A stretch of DNA of 64,000 nucleotides from Cyanobacterium sp. Dongsha4 (GCF_036345015.1 NZ_CP084098.1:620001-684000); one strand, 5' to 3'; positions 27,939-37,520 are shown, counted from the first letter of the stretch. Numbers and translations: made by a program. Notes: generated by a model not told the origin, from the sequence alone.

Positions 27939-28355
27939 TTAACATCTCTCCTGAAAGTGTAATTTATCCTGATTAGGGGTTAAAGTTTGCTCAAAAAAAT
28001 CTGCTATATTATTGTGTTCATCGGCAACTAATACTTTTGCTTTATGTCCTTTTTTCATTAACTCAGCGCGATCGCACTCTTCATAGGCATATATAATTAA
28101 AATATCCCCTTCTTGACATAATAAAGCCGCCCCACCATTAGGACAAATTTCTTTACTTCCCCTCTCCCCCGGAATAGCATAAGTTGACCAACGTTTAGCA
28201 TTATTAAGATTAACAATATCTAATTCTTCTAAAGGTAAAATACCAACTTTTTCCATCAAATCTGGATCTATAGAAATACTACCAACATAATCTACATTTG
28301 CAGATGTTACTCTGACTCGATGTAATTTAGCGTGCATTAATCGAATAGTTGTCAT
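27939..28355 (-). CDS. panD: Aspartate 1-decarboxylase
   Basis: A protein of 138 residues from the ATG at 28355. A TTG-initiated longer reading only adds a hydrophobic tail not seen in the family. It makes beta-alanine for pantothenate and CoA. The self-cleavage site that yields the pyruvoyl group is the Gly-Ser in YVGSIS (about 22-27), and the ICPNGGAA block downstream lines the active site. The N-terminal motif [11 protein letters not shown] is diagnostic. The 3' half is longer than in E. coli, as in other cyanobacteria. A MITE-like element begins 55 bases upstream of its start. Confidence 0.96.
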   Translation of the reverse strand: MTTIRLMHAKLHRVRVTSANVDYVGSISIDPDLMEKVGILPLEELDIVNLNNAKRWSTYAIPGERGSKEICPNGGAALLCQEGDILIIYAYEECDRAELMKKGHKAKVLVADEHNNIADFFEQTLTPNQDKLHFQERC

Positions 28356-28409
28356 AACAAAGAAAAATAAAACAATAAGAAGCAAACCAATAATTTTGTA
28401 TCGAACACT

Positions 28410-28625
28410 ACCTCAGTTCAGTTGAAGAATATCGGGTGGGTTAAGGGGTGTTGGGGAATTGAGGTATTAGGGTGTTAGGGAAGACGAGTTCGGGGTTTTT
28501 AATTCTTAATTCTTAATTATCAACTATTTACCTTTACACCTTGCCCATAGCCCTTTTAACTTTTTCTCTTACCCCTTAACCTTTTCCCCATTACTCAGAG
28601 ATGACAATTTATCCCGAACTTAGAT
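28410..28625. mobile_element. MITE-like element, family A, copy 4 (216 bp)
   Basis: The left end ACCTCAGTTC is identical to that of the copy at 22017 and the right end is CGAACTTAGAT, an eroded form of CGAACTCAGGT. Internal blocks (GGTTAAGGGGTGTTGGGGAA and AATTATCAACTATTTACC) are shared with copy 3. Candidate duplications AACACT and AAGACC agree only 4 of 6, so the insertion looks old. It lies directly upstream of panD and could carry its promoter. Confidence 0.65.
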
Positions 28626-28638
28626 AAGACCAGATAAA

Positions 28639-28812
28639 TTATAGGTAAAAATGAGGCGAGAATAACCATGACAAAAGTAAAGAAACATCATTAACTGGGG
28701 CTGGAATCATCGCTCCTCTTGAATCCAATAACTCTACCAAAATTAAATAAACAACTCCCAATAACACAGATACTATTCCTGTCACAATCGCAACTATTTT
28801 TTTTCGTTCCAT
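28639..28812 (-). CDS. Small membrane protein (57 residues)
   Basis: A 57-residue reading with a charged start (MERKK), one TM helix (about 6-26, IVAIVTGIVSVLLGVVYLILV), then ELLDSRGAMIPAPV. The pattern of MERKK, a single TM helix and LDSRG-x-M-x-PAP is one I associate with short conserved cyanobacterial proteins of unknown role. The minus strand is open only here in the long spacer, and the residue composition is protein-like. It starts about 100 bases from a palindrome that might be its promoter region. Confidence 0.65.
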   Translation of the reverse strand: MERKKIVAIVTGIVSVLLGVVYLILVELLDSRGAMIPAPVNDVSLLLSWLFSPHFYL

Positions 28813-29287
28813 TACTACAATACTCTTCGATATTTTGATTGAATTATGGGGCTAAAATTTACATTTCTTAAATTATATCTTAGTTACCTTTATTTTTCCC
28901 CTTATCTCCATCAATAGACTTCTTGGAGAAGTCAAAGAAAAGGCAAAAAGCAAGAGTGAAGAAAATTAACTGTTTCTCTTTTAATTTTAGTTTTGCAAGA
29001 GAACTAATTTATAAGAGTAAGTAAAGTAAGGGGATGAACTCGATCTATAGGGAAATATCATTAATGTAGTGATTATTCTTTTCTAAAAGTAAGACAAGGT
29101 AAGGTTTTTTCAAGAATCTAAAATATTTATTAAGAGTAATTACAAACCCCTAACCATGAATGGTTATTCAGTATTAAAATGCTAAAAAGACGTTTTTAAT
29201 GACATACAATTAATTAGCATTTTGGTAGTTCGAGTGAGATTTTAAAATCTTCCCCATTAGTCAAATCAATTCTTCAGGTTAATAGAG
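28813..29287. other. Intergenic region with two inverted repeats
   Basis: These 475 bases contain no gene. A perfect palindrome, GACTTCT-TGG-AGAAGTC, lies at 28917-28933. A perfect 10-bp inverted repeat, AAAATGCTAA/TTAGCATTTT, lies at 29176-29185 and 29214-29223, 64 bases before the pentapeptide gene. Both could be operators or parts of degraded elements. Confidence 0.5.
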
Positions 29288-30178
29288 ATGAAAATAAATC
29301 AATTTTTGAGAAACTATGAGCAGGGTATTCGACAGTTTCAAGGGATTAATTTACAATCAGCGAATTTATCTGAATCTGTGTTAGTGGCGGTGGATTTACA
29401 ATATGCCAAATTAATCGGGGCTGACTTTAGTCGTTGTTTTTTGACTAAATCTAACTTTTCTCATGCTCAACTCAACTGGGCAGATTTTACTTATAGCAAG
29501 TTAAGTGAAGCAGTTTTTAATGGGGCGGATTTGACCAAAGCTAATCTCACTGGGGCTTTTATGGTGCGATCGCATCTTATCAAAACACAACTTAGTGCCG
29601 CCAATCTCAGCCATAGTAATTTACGAAATGGAAACCTAGCAGAAGTTAACTTATGTGGAGCTAGTCTTTACCGTGTTAATTTAAGAGAGGCTTTTATGGG
29701 AAAAAGCAACCTCAACTGGAGTAATTTTCAAGAAGCAAGACTAAGTAAAGCAAACATGAGACATTCTTGTGCTTATCAAGCCAATTTTACTCGCTCATTC
29801 ATGAAAGAAGTCAATCTGAGTCATAGCAACCTAACAGAAGCTAACCTATATGGGGCAAGATTAAGTGGATCAAATTTACAAAATACTAACTTGCAGAATG
29901 CAAACCTAAGAGAAGCAAGATTAGTTGGTGCAGACTTAAGAGGAGCGGATTTACGAGGAGCAAACTTACAAAATGCTGATTTACAAATGGCAAACCTTGA
30001 CGGAGCAATTTTTGACGACACAAACTTATCTCAAGCTAATTTGACGGGAGTAAAAATAAATCACACCAGTTTTGTTAATTCTTGTCTGGATAATACTATT
30101 CTCTCTGAAACTTTGTCCAAAATGCTCAATTTTGAATTAAAAAAAAATTATCGAGTGAATATGGCAGTTAACAATTAA
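29288..30178 (+). CDS. Pentapeptide repeat protein
   Basis: A protein of 296 residues. From about residue 20 to 265 it is built of A(D/N)LXX-type pentapeptides, which fold as a right-handed square beta-helix. The regular core is clearest at about 200-245 (repeated A-x-L-x-x-A-x-L with G at turns). There is no signal peptide or added domain. Such proteins are abundant in cyanobacteria and mostly of unknown role; some mimic DNA and bind gyrase. It stands alone, facing the methyltransferase gene. Confidence 0.93.
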   Translation: MKINQFLRNYEQGIRQFQGINLQSANLSESVLVAVDLQYAKLIGADFSRCFLTKSNFSHAQLNWADFTYSKLSEAVFNGADLTKANLTGAFMVRSHLIKTQLSAANLSHSNLRNGNLAEVNLCGASLYRVNLREAFMGKSNLNWSNFQEARLSKANMRHSCAYQANFTRSFMKEVNLSHSNLTEANLYGARLSGSNLQNTNLQNANLREARLVGADLRGADLRGANLQNADLQMANLDGAIFDDTNLSQANLTGVKINHTSFVNSCLDNTILSETLSKMLNFELKKNYRVNMAVNN

Positions 30179-30275
30179 GAAAAGGGCAATGAGCAAGAAG
30201 GGAAGGGCAAAGGTAATAATTAATTATTTTCTCCCTAATACCCTAACACCCAAACCCCCGAACGCTTAATAACTA

Positions 30276-31262
30276 TTACACATTAACCACTTCACTGGTG
30301 GTATTTTCTTGAACAGAAGTAGCAGATTTAGCTTTAACAGCCTTGAACATTCCAAAGCGACAAAGACCACTACCAAAGCCAACACGCATTAAAATCATGG
30401 TAGGAACTTCTCTCAAGGATTTGATAAAACCAGATAAACCAAACTTGATAATACCTTCAGGGCGCACTATGCCTTGCCAAACAGACTCCAACCAAGAAGG
30501 TAAAGTTTCTTGAGTCCAATCGGCTGTGACTACATCTCCATCGACTAAACCTGTTTCAGCAATTTGTTCGGAAAAACCTTCAATACTGGAAAAGGAAGGG
30601 TGAGACCATTGATCCAATAATTGACGCATTACAATTCTTTCCCACCAATTAAGAGGTACTTTGCGATCGTCTCTTTGATTCCAATCTGCTACCACAAGAG
30701 TACCACCGGGTTTTAAAACCCTCATCATCTCTTGAGCATATTTATTCTTATCAGGCATATGAGGACCAGCTTCGATCGACCATACCACATCAAAACTATT
30801 ATCAGGGAAAGAAAGATCTAAGGCATTATCCACCTGAAATTTAGCACTAACACCTTCAGGAGTTAATTCTGTTGCCCTTTGTACTTGTTTTGGACTAATG
30901 GTAATACCTGTGGCTTCAAAATTATAATCTTTCGCTAAAATACGAGTGCTACCACCAATCCCACAACCTACATCTAAAACCTTAGTACCACGAGGTAACT
31001 TATCTAATCCTCCCCATTTAACCATTTCATGAACAAAATCAGCTTTAGCCTCTAAAAAGTCTTTGCGTCTTGGAGGAGAACCATAATGACCCAAATGGAT
31101 ATGCTCACCCCAATAAAATTCTAAAATTCCATCTTCTGTCCACTCATCATATGAAGTCGCAACAGTTTCAGGAGTTTCAAAAGTCCGAGGAGTCAGTAGA
31201 TAAATAACAACACCTATAATTACTGATATTAGTAAAACACCAAGAGCGTAGTATAGAAACAT
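30276..31262 (-). CDS. MPBQ/MSBQ methyltransferase (tocopherol/plastoquinone pathway)
   Basis: A protein of 328 residues. An N-terminal TM anchor (about 2-22) is followed by a class I SAM-dependent methyltransferase. Motif I is VLDVGCGIGGS, and the DGILEFYWGEHIHLGHYG block before it, with the TGITISPKQVQRA and SIEAGPHMPDK segments, closely follows Synechocystis Sll0418. That enzyme methylates 2-methyl-6-phytyl- or solanesyl-benzoquinol, the step before tocopherol and plastoquinone, at membranes. The related gamma-tocopherol methyltransferase is less likely because of the membrane anchor and C-terminal FIKSLREVPTMILMRV stretch. Confidence 0.92.
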   Translation of the reverse strand: MFLYYALGVLLISVIIGVVIYLLTPRTFETPETVATSYDEWTEDGILEFYWGEHIHLGHYGSPPRRKDFLEAKADFVHEMVKWGGLDKLPRGTKVLDVGCGIGGSTRILAKDYNFEATGITISPKQVQRATELTPEGVSAKFQVDNALDLSFPDNSFDVVWSIEAGPHMPDKNKYAQEMMRVLKPGGTLVVADWNQRDDRKVPLNWWERIVMRQLLDQWSHPSFSSIEGFSEQIAETGLVDGDVVTADWTQETLPSWLESVWQGIVRPEGIIKFGLSGFIKSLREVPTMILMRVGFGSGLCRFGMFKAVKAKSATSVQENTTSEVVNV

Positions 31263-31441
31263 TAAAATAAACCTTAATATTTATTTACATTTTGTTTATA
31301 ATAATATCAATTTCTGAGATTTTTTGATGAATCAGATTTTTTACTGATATAGTTAGCTTTTAGTTCAAAGCTAGAGTATGGGATGAAGGTAATTTAACGA
31401 TCAAGTGACATCACACACAACGAAGATCCAATAATCTTAGA

Positions 31442-31494
31442 ATATATATAGTAATTTTCCTATTCACGAGGTGCAGTTTTTTGATACCAGTGCA
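31442..31494 (-). repeat. Dispersed ~53-bp repeat, copy 2
   Basis: It is the reverse complement of the segment at 515-566 with about six differences. Its inner end abuts the target duplication of the MITE-like element at 31500-31681, so that element appears to have landed at or inside the repeat. The remainder of 31263-31441 contains the promoter side of the methyltransferase gene and no ORF. Confidence 0.6.
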
Positions 31495-31499
31495 GATAC

Positions 31500-31681
31500 A
31501 CCTGAGTTCGATGAAAAAAGTATCGAAAAATAAAGCGCCCTCGAGTTATCATCGAGCCAATTTTGGAATAAAAAATTATTAAATTTAGGAAAAACTCATT
31601 TAAAATCAACTTATTCAGCTTTTTTGTCAATAATTATTACTTTTAACTCCGAACTCCGAACTCCGAACTCCGAACTCAGGT
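31500..31681. mobile_element. MITE-like element, family A, copy 2 (182 bp)
   Basis: The ends ACCTGAGTTCG (31500-31510) and CGAACTCAGGT (31671-31681) are perfect 11-bp inverted repeats. They are flanked by a perfect 6-bp direct repeat AGATAC (31494-31499 and 31682-31687). The right end is expanded into four CGAACTC-type 7-bp units. There is no ORF. This is the cleanest copy of family A and defines its ends. Confidence 0.85.
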
Positions 31682-31835
31682 AGATACAGTCTATTCTTTA
31701 TTCCCGAATAGGGATGATTAGTGTACCTCAGTATTCATATCAACGCTATACAAGAATTATGTAACAGTTTCAGTTGAAGGAATTAATGTAAACTGTCTTG
31801 TAAAGAGTCAGAAAATTAACGTAAACTTTTAGTAG

Positions 31836-31909
31836 GGCGAACGATGGGACTCGAACCCACGAATGGTGGAACCACAATCCACTGCCTTAACCACTTGGCT
31901 ACGCTCGCC
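31836..31909 (-). tRNA. tRNA-His (anticodon GTG)
   Basis: On the minus strand a full cloverleaf can be drawn. The 8-bp acceptor stem GGCGAGCG pairs with CGTTCGCC and includes the extra G-1:C73 pair that marks tRNA-His. The D arm starts AGCC; the anticodon stem GTGGA/TCCAC holds the loop TTGTGGT with anticodon GTG; the T arm GTGGGTTCGAGTCCCAT is standard. The 3' CCA is not encoded. A TATAAT lies 14 bases upstream. Confidence 0.97.
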
Positions 31910-31922
31910 ATTACGATTTCTG

Positions 31923-31928
31923 ATTATA
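31923..31928 (-). promoter_or_regulatory. -10 element of tRNA-His
   Basis: TATAAT on the minus strand, 14 bases before the tRNA 5' end. No good -35 is visible at the right distance. Confidence 0.5.
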
Positions 31929-31980
31929 ACATAATTTCATTAAAATGATCCAGTAATTATCCAAAAAAAGTTATCTAAAT

Positions 31981-32376
31981 ATGAATCCATTATTTCTTGA
32001 AGAGCGTAAGTTTCCCCGTATTTTGTTGGCAGTTGGCGGAGGCTTTTTTTTAATTATGGGAATAATTTTAACTCTCACTAATCCCAATTCCACGAAATAC
32101 GAAAAGTTTGCCACAGAAGAGTTAGTTAGGTATGCTAAGGAGAATATTTGTCCTGCTAAATCATCGAATCTGGAAGAGGCTATAAAAAGTCAGGTTTGCA
32201 ATTTAATAGTCGATACAGGTAAAAATAAAATACCCCAATTAATCGCTTCCAATACGAAAAGAAATAATTATTTATTGCTCAGTCTTTATACAACTAATCT
32301 GTATATTTACCAATTTGAAACTATTGCTGTGTTTAATAATTTTTACGTCATCAATGCCCAAAAACTTCATGAATAG
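31981..32376 (+). CDS. DUF4359 membrane-anchored protein
   Basis: A protein of 131 residues. One TM helix (about 13-32) is followed by TNPNSTKYEKFA, a pair of conserved cysteines (ICPAK and QVCNLIV), and a C-terminal TKRNNYLLLSLYTT strand pattern typical of DUF4359. The soluble part is probably extracytoplasmic and the two cysteines could form a disulfide. The function is unknown. It is divergent from tRNA-His. Confidence 0.85.
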   Translation: MNPLFLEERKFPRILLAVGGGFFLIMGIILTLTNPNSTKYEKFATEELVRYAKENICPAKSSNLEEAIKSQVCNLIVDTGKNKIPQLIASNTKRNNYLLLSLYTTNLYIYQFETIAVFNNFYVINAQKLHE

Positions 32377-32565
32377 AAAATTAAATATGGAAATTACTTC
32401 TATTTTAATTAAGGCAATTTAAGCAATATTTCCACAAAATTAGACTCAATAATCAGTAAAGAATAAAAGATAATAAAACAATGTGTTTGCAACAACATTA
32501 AATTACAAAAAAATAGTTTACAATGAGCAAATAATTGCAATAAAACTTTATATTGAGCTTTTGAG

Positions 32566-34104
32566 ATGAAACCGAGTCAAGCATCAAATCAAGATTTATC
32601 GAAGATTGGGCAAGATAGTGAAAAGCAAGATGATTTACCGAAAAATAACCAGAAAAAACTATCAAGATGGTTATTGATACTGTTAGTTTTGGGTGGGGGT
32701 ATTGGTAGTTGGCAAATACTTAAACCTTCTTCTGTAACTTCTCAAGCTCAAGTTAAGGAGAGTGAAACACCTGCTAAACCAGTGACAGTCGAAACTTTAA
32801 CTACTTCTCAAGCTGTTCAGAAAGTCAAATTGTTAGGACAAGTGGAGGCTGGTCAAAAAGCAACCCTAAGTTCTCAAATTGATGGTACGATCGAGCAAAT
32901 ATTAGTCAAAGAAGGCGATCGCATCTCCGAAGGTCAAGTAGTGGCGGTTTTGGATATAGCAGATGCTAAGATTGCCTTAGCCCAAGCCAAAGCTAAACTT
33001 GCTCAAGAACAAAGTAACCTCGATCGCTTACAGGTAGGTACTCGCCCAGAAATTATCGCTCAAAGACAAGCACAATTGCAGTCGGCATTAGCAAGGGAAA
33101 AAGAAGCTGAAAATAATTTAGCCAGTTTAATTGCTTTGCAACCAGATTTAATTAAGCAAAAACAAGCAGAATTACAAGCTACTCAAGCAAGGGAAAAAGA
33201 AACCCAAGATAATCTCAAAAGAATTACAACCTTGAGTGAAGAAGGAGCAATTTCCGAAAGAATTTTAGTAGAGGCTCAATCGGCAGTAGAAACAGCAGTT
33301 AATGAGAGACTAAGGGCAGAATCAGCTTTACAAGCTCAAAAAACCCAAGCCAGTCAAGATATTGCCCAAGGAAGAACCAATTTAGATAATATTCGCAGTG
33401 AAAAATTGCGTCTTCAAGCGAGTTTAGCAGAGGCAAAAGCAGGACCTACTATCGAGGAAATCGAAGCTCAAAAAGGTTTAGTAAAATTAGCCCAAGCTCA
33501 AGTCCAACAAGCAGAATTAGCCTTACAACGCACGGAAATTAAAGCACCCTTTGCAGGAATTATTCAGGCTCGACAAGTAGATACAGGAGATTATGTAGAA
33601 ATAAATGATCCTCTTTTTACTTTAGTCAGTGATAAATCCGTTGATATATTTTTAGAAATTCCTGAAAACATTAGTGGGCAAGTAACACCAGGGATGAGAG
33701 TCAATTTGTCTGCCCGAGCCTTACCCGATTGGCAAGATAGAACCATAATCACCGCCGTTATCCCCACTGCCGACACTGCTTCTCGTCGTCAATCCGTTAG
33801 AGTTACATTGGGTAATCCTCCTCCCCAATTAGTCCCCGGTATGGCTATTCAAGCTGATTTAGAAATGCCCCTAGCTGTAAATGATGGCTTTGTGGTTTCT
33901 CGAGATGCCTTAACTAGAAGAGGTAATAAATGGTTATTATTCGCTGTTGAGGATGGAAAAGCAAAACAGTTAGAAGTCGAAATGGTTAATGATTTAGGTT
34001 CAGAAGTAATCATTGCTAATGCCCAACTTGAAGAAGGAAAATCCATTGTTGTCAAAGGTGGTGATGGATTAAGACATGATACTGCTATCAAAATTGTTGA
34101 ATAA
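32566..34104 (+). CDS. RND efflux periplasmic adaptor (HlyD/MFP family)
   Basis: A protein of 512 residues. One N-terminal TM helix (about 36-53) anchors it. A barrel-sandwich/lipoyl half follows (about 85-130, KATLSSQIDGTIEQI and VKEGDRISEGQVVAVLD), then a long coiled-coil hairpin (about 135-315, AQAKAKLAQEQ-type heptads). The second lipoyl half starts at TEIKAPFAGIIQARQVDTGDYV, and the beta-barrel and membrane-proximal domains end the protein. It bridges an inner-membrane RND pump to an outer-membrane channel. The pump gene follows 190 bases later. No TolC-like gene is nearby. The substrate is unknown. Confidence 0.93.
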   Translation: MKPSQASNQDLSKIGQDSEKQDDLPKNNQKKLSRWLLILLVLGGGIGSWQILKPSSVTSQAQVKESETPAKPVTVETLTTSQAVQKVKLLGQVEAGQKATLSSQIDGTIEQILVKEGDRISEGQVVAVLDIADAKIALAQAKAKLAQEQSNLDRLQVGTRPEIIAQRQAQLQSALAREKEAENNLASLIALQPDLIKQKQAELQATQAREKETQDNLKRITTLSEEGAISERILVEAQSAVETAVNERLRAESALQAQKTQASQDIAQGRTNLDNIRSEKLRLQASLAEAKAGPTIEEIEAQKGLVKLAQAQVQQAELALQRTEIKAPFAGIIQARQVDTGDYVEINDPLFTLVSDKSVDIFLEIPENISGQVTPGMRVNLSARALPDWQDRTIITAVIPTADTASRRQSVRVTLGNPPPQLVPGMAIQADLEMPLAVNDGFVVSRDALTRRGNKWLLFAVEDGKAKQLEVEMVNDLGSEVIIANAQLEEGKSIVVKGGDGLRHDTAIKIVE

Positions 34105-34294
34105 AGGGGCAAAGGCAAAGTAAAAGGGCAAAGTTCAAGGGGCAAGAGGCAAACCCCCCTTTATCCCCCCTCTCGAGGGGAGAGGGCAATGGTAAATAGT
34201 TGATAATTAATAACTTCGTGCCTCCGAACTCCTAACTCGTTTCTCCCTAATCACCCTCTCTCTAATTAAATTAATCACTACTTATTATTTATTT
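34105..34294 (+). repeat. Intergenic dispersed repeats between adaptor and pump genes
   Basis: The spacer carries GGGCAAAG-type filler, a CCCCTCTCGAGGGG palindrome (about 34168-34181) and the dispersed module GGTAAATAGTTGATAATTAA (34191-34210). A hairpin of this kind inside an operon could tune pump expression, but there is no T-tract. Confidence 0.55.
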
Positions 34295-37200
34295 ATGAAT
34301 TTCATTAAAACTGCAATTCGTTGGCGACATGGTACAGGAGTATTATTTTGTTTACTTGCCCTGTTTGGAATTTTGGCGTTATTTCAACTTCCATTAGAGT
34401 TACAACCGGGGGGTGATACACCAGAAATAAGCATCCGTACTCCCTATTCTGGTGCTAGTCCTGCCGAGGTGGAAGATTTAGTTACTCGTCCTATTGAAGA
34501 AAGATTGGAAGAAGTGCCGGGGGTACAAGAAATTATTAGTACCAGTAGCTCTGGTTTGAGTAACATTAATGTTGAGTTTTCTTGGGATAGTAACATCGAT
34601 CGCAGTTTGGTTGATGTTTTGAATAAATTGCAACAGGTGGAAGCCTTACCAGCAGAGGCGGATGAGTCAGAGGTCGAAATTGTTAGTGGTAGCAGTAGCC
34701 CGATGATGTGGATTGTCTTAACTCCGAAAGAGGGGTTTACAGGGGATGATTTTCATTATCGAGATCTAGTAGATGATGTGATTGTACCTAATTTACGTCA
34801 GGTGCAAGGTATTGGTGAATTTATCATTTCAGGGGGTAGAGAACGAGAAGTAGAGGTTATAGTCGATCCTAAAGCCCTTGCCGATAGAAATTTAACTATC
34901 TCTGATGTGGTGAGAACCTTAAGAAATAATAACCGAGATATTCGTGGAGGTCCGTTAGTTTTAGGGCGAAGAGAATATCGAGTAAGAACCATCAGCCGTA
35001 TTGATGATGTTAAACAGTTAGAAGATTTTGTTTTGCGTCGGGATGCTTCTGGTACGGTTTATTTAGGTGATGTGGCTACGGCACAAATGGGTAGAGCGAT
35101 TCAAGATCGAGCTTTGATTAGAAATAATGAACCTGCAGTAGGTATCGGGATTGTTAGGCAGGTGGGGGGTAATGTACCCGTAATTTCTCAGGGAATTCGT
35201 CAACAATTAGCTCTATTGGAAGAAAGATTCGATCGCACTGGAGAGGGGATAGCTTTTGATATTACCTATGATGAAAATGACTATGTCAATCAATCAATTT
35301 CCTTTGTTCAGAGTAATCTAATTATTGGTGCAATTTTAGCCGCTTTAATTCTATTGTTGTTTTTGGGTTCTATTCGCACAGTGGCAGTGATTGCCATTTC
35401 TATTCCTACTACCTTAATCACAGTTTTTATCGTTTTTCATCTACTCGGCAGAAGTTTAAATGTCATCAGTTTAGCTGGTTTAGCCTTTGCGGTGGGGATG
35501 GTGGTAGATAATGCGATCGTAGTTTTAGAAAATATTTTCAGTCATTTACAAAAAGGTAAAACTCCCGTAAAAGCGGCCATTGAAGGAACTAACGAAGTTG
35601 CAGGGGCAATGTTAGCCTCTACCCTAACCACCGTAGCAGTATTTGCTCCGATTATTTTAGTTACAGGAGAGGCAGGGCAGTTATTTTTTGATATTGGTAT
35701 TGCCCTCTCTGTGTCTGTGTTATTTTCTCTTTTTACAGCTATTACCTTAGTACCTATGTTGGCGGGATTATTCCTTAAGCATAACGAAGCAGAACAAATG
35801 CTCTCAGGGGTAATATCGGATCAAGGAAATGGACTAGAAAGAGCGATCGCACAAACTTCGGCAATATTTCGTTTATTACAGAGTAAATTAGAAGCCTTTT
35901 TGCTAAAAACTGTTCGTTGGTCTTTAGGAGAAGGTAAATTGAAAAGAAGACTATTTGTGTTAGCCTCTCCGCTATTGTTATTAATAATTAGTTTGCAACT
36001 TTTGCCTCCTGCGGACTACTTACCAGAAGGGAATCGTAACCTAATTATTTGGTTAGCTGAACCATATCCTGGGACAAGTATTCCTGAAGCCATAGAACTT
36101 TCTGAAGCCCCTAGAAATTTTGTTGCTCAACAACCTGAAGTAATGCGTACTTTATATGTTCATCGCCCTGGGCGAAGAATAATTGCCGCTTTTATTAAAC
36201 CTGAGTTGGCCACAAGTAATAATCTCAACAGTTTAGTGGATAGATTAAGAGCAAAAAGTAATGACTACCCCGGTTATCGTTTTCTTATCCCCATTAGAGC
36301 CTCTATTTTCCAAAATCCGGGGAAAGAGTTTGAAGTACAAATTATCGGAGAAAATCTTGAGCAGTTAAACCAAATTCAACAAGAAATAAGTCAACAAATT
36401 CGCAGTTTAGAAGGGGTGCGTAATGTGCGATCGAATTTTGTTACAGGCGCACCAGAATTACAAATTATTCCCAATCGGGTTCGTTTAGCAGAAGCTCAAA
36501 TTTCTGAGGCAGATTTAGGGGAAGTGGTACAAGCGGCTTTAGGCGGAGTGAGGGCTTCTGAATTTGTTGATGGTAATCGAGAATTAGATGTAACAGTGGA
36601 GTTAAAAGATACCTTTGTTTCTTCTCCTGAGCAGTTACGTCAATTAGCTATTTACAATGGACAGGGCAAAAGATTACAATTGGCAGATATAGCAGAAGTA
36701 TTTGAAACTACTGGGGCAGATACCATTAATCACGTGGACTTAGAAAGGTCTATAACTCTCACCGTTAGCCTCGATCGTGAAGCCCCTTTAGGTGCTTTAA
36801 TAGAACAAACTCAACAGGAAATTCTTGATCCTTTACAAGAAACATTGCCCTCTGATGTACGTTTGGAGTTAGCAGGTTCTGCGGATGTCTTAGGGGAAAC
36901 TCTATTTCAATTGGCTTCCACTTTTGTTCTCTCTTTAATCATTACCTATCTATTATTAGTGGCTTTATATAAGTCTTTTACTTATCCCATAATTATTATG
37001 GCAACCGTACCAATGGGAATTACAGGGGCATTGTTGAGCTTAGTTATCGCTAATTCAATTCCGGGGGTAGTTGTACCATTAGATATGATTACAGGATTGG
37101 GATTTGTTATCCTAACAGGGATTGTCGTTAATAATGCAATTTTGTTAGTGGATCGAGCTTTACAACTACAAGAAGAAGGGATGGAATATAATACCTCATT

Positions 37201-37471
37201 ATATTATGCTGTGAGCGATCGCCTTCGTCCTATTTTTATGTCTGCTGGAACAAGTGTATTGGGAATGTTGCCTTTAGCAGTATTACCGGGGAAAGGAACG
37301 GAACTTTATCAAGGTTTAGGAGTTGTTTTGGTGGGGGGGTTAATACTTTCTACTTTTTTAACTCCTACAATTATTCCCGCTTTGATGGGCTTATTACAAG
37401 ATTTTTCCCCGAAAAACCATAAACAGTCTTCATCGGAAACATCTCCTTCTGTTAGCACATTGCAAAATTAG
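34295..37471 (+). CDS. RND efflux pump (AcrB/HAE1-type)
   Basis: A protein of 1,058 residues with twelve TM helices: one at the N-terminus, six-helix bundles at about 335-500 and 870-1035, and two large periplasmic loops between. In TM4 the conserved acid lies in AFAVGMVVDNAIVVLENIF, and TM10-TM12 carry the matching GFVILTGIVVNNAILLVDRA block. It uses the proton gradient to expel hydrophobic compounds. It pairs with the adaptor gene just upstream. Compared with AcrB, the VDN rather than VDD acid pair is characteristic of a group common in cyanobacteria. Confidence 0.94.
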   Translation: MNFIKTAIRWRHGTGVLFCLLALFGILALFQLPLELQPGGDTPEISIRTPYSGASPAEVEDLVTRPIEERLEEVPGVQEIISTSSSGLSNINVEFSWDSNIDRSLVDVLNKLQQVEALPAEADESEVEIVSGSSSPMMWIVLTPKEGFTGDDFHYRDLVDDVIVPNLRQVQGIGEFIISGGREREVEVIVDPKALADRNLTISDVVRTLRNNNRDIRGGPLVLGRREYRVRTISRIDDVKQLEDFVLRRDASGTVYLGDVATAQMGRAIQDRALIRNNEPAVGIGIVRQVGGNVPVISQGIRQQLALLEERFDRTGEGIAFDITYDENDYVNQSISFVQSNLIIGAILAALILLLFLGSIRTVAVIAISIPTTLITVFIVFHLLGRSLNVISLAGLAFAVGMVVDNAIVVLENIFSHLQKGKTPVKAAIEGTNEVAGAMLASTLTTVAVFAPIILVTGEAGQLFFDIGIALSVSVLFSLFTAITLVPMLAGLFLKHNEAEQMLSGVISDQGNGLERAIAQTSAIFRLLQSKLEAFLLKTVRWSLGEGKLKRRLFVLASPLLLLIISLQLLPPADYLPEGNRNLIIWLAEPYPGTSIPEAIELSEAPRNFVAQQPEVMRTLYVHRPGRRIIAAFIKPELATSNNLNSLVDRLRAKSNDYPGYRFLIPIRASIFQNPGKEFEVQIIGENLEQLNQIQQEISQQIRSLEGVRNVRSNFVTGAPELQIIPNRVRLAEAQISEADLGEVVQAALGGVRASEFVDGNRELDVTVELKDTFVSSPEQLRQLAIYNGQGKRLQLADIAEVFETTGADTINHVDLERSITLTVSLDREAPLGALIEQTQQEILDPLQETLPSDVRLELAGSADVLGETLFQLASTFVLSLIITYLLLVALYKSFTYPIIIMATVPMGITGALLSLVIANSIPGVVVPLDMITGLGFVILTGIVVNNAILLVDRALQLQEEGMEYNTSLYYAVSDRLRPIFMSAGTSVLGMLPLAVLPGKGTELYQGLGVVLVGGLILSTFLTPTIIPALMGLLQDFSPKNHKQSSSETSPSVSTLQN

Positions 37472-37520
37472 AAACCGAAATAAGTTTGGAGTTATAGTTA
37501 TTTCAATTAAACAACCAATG

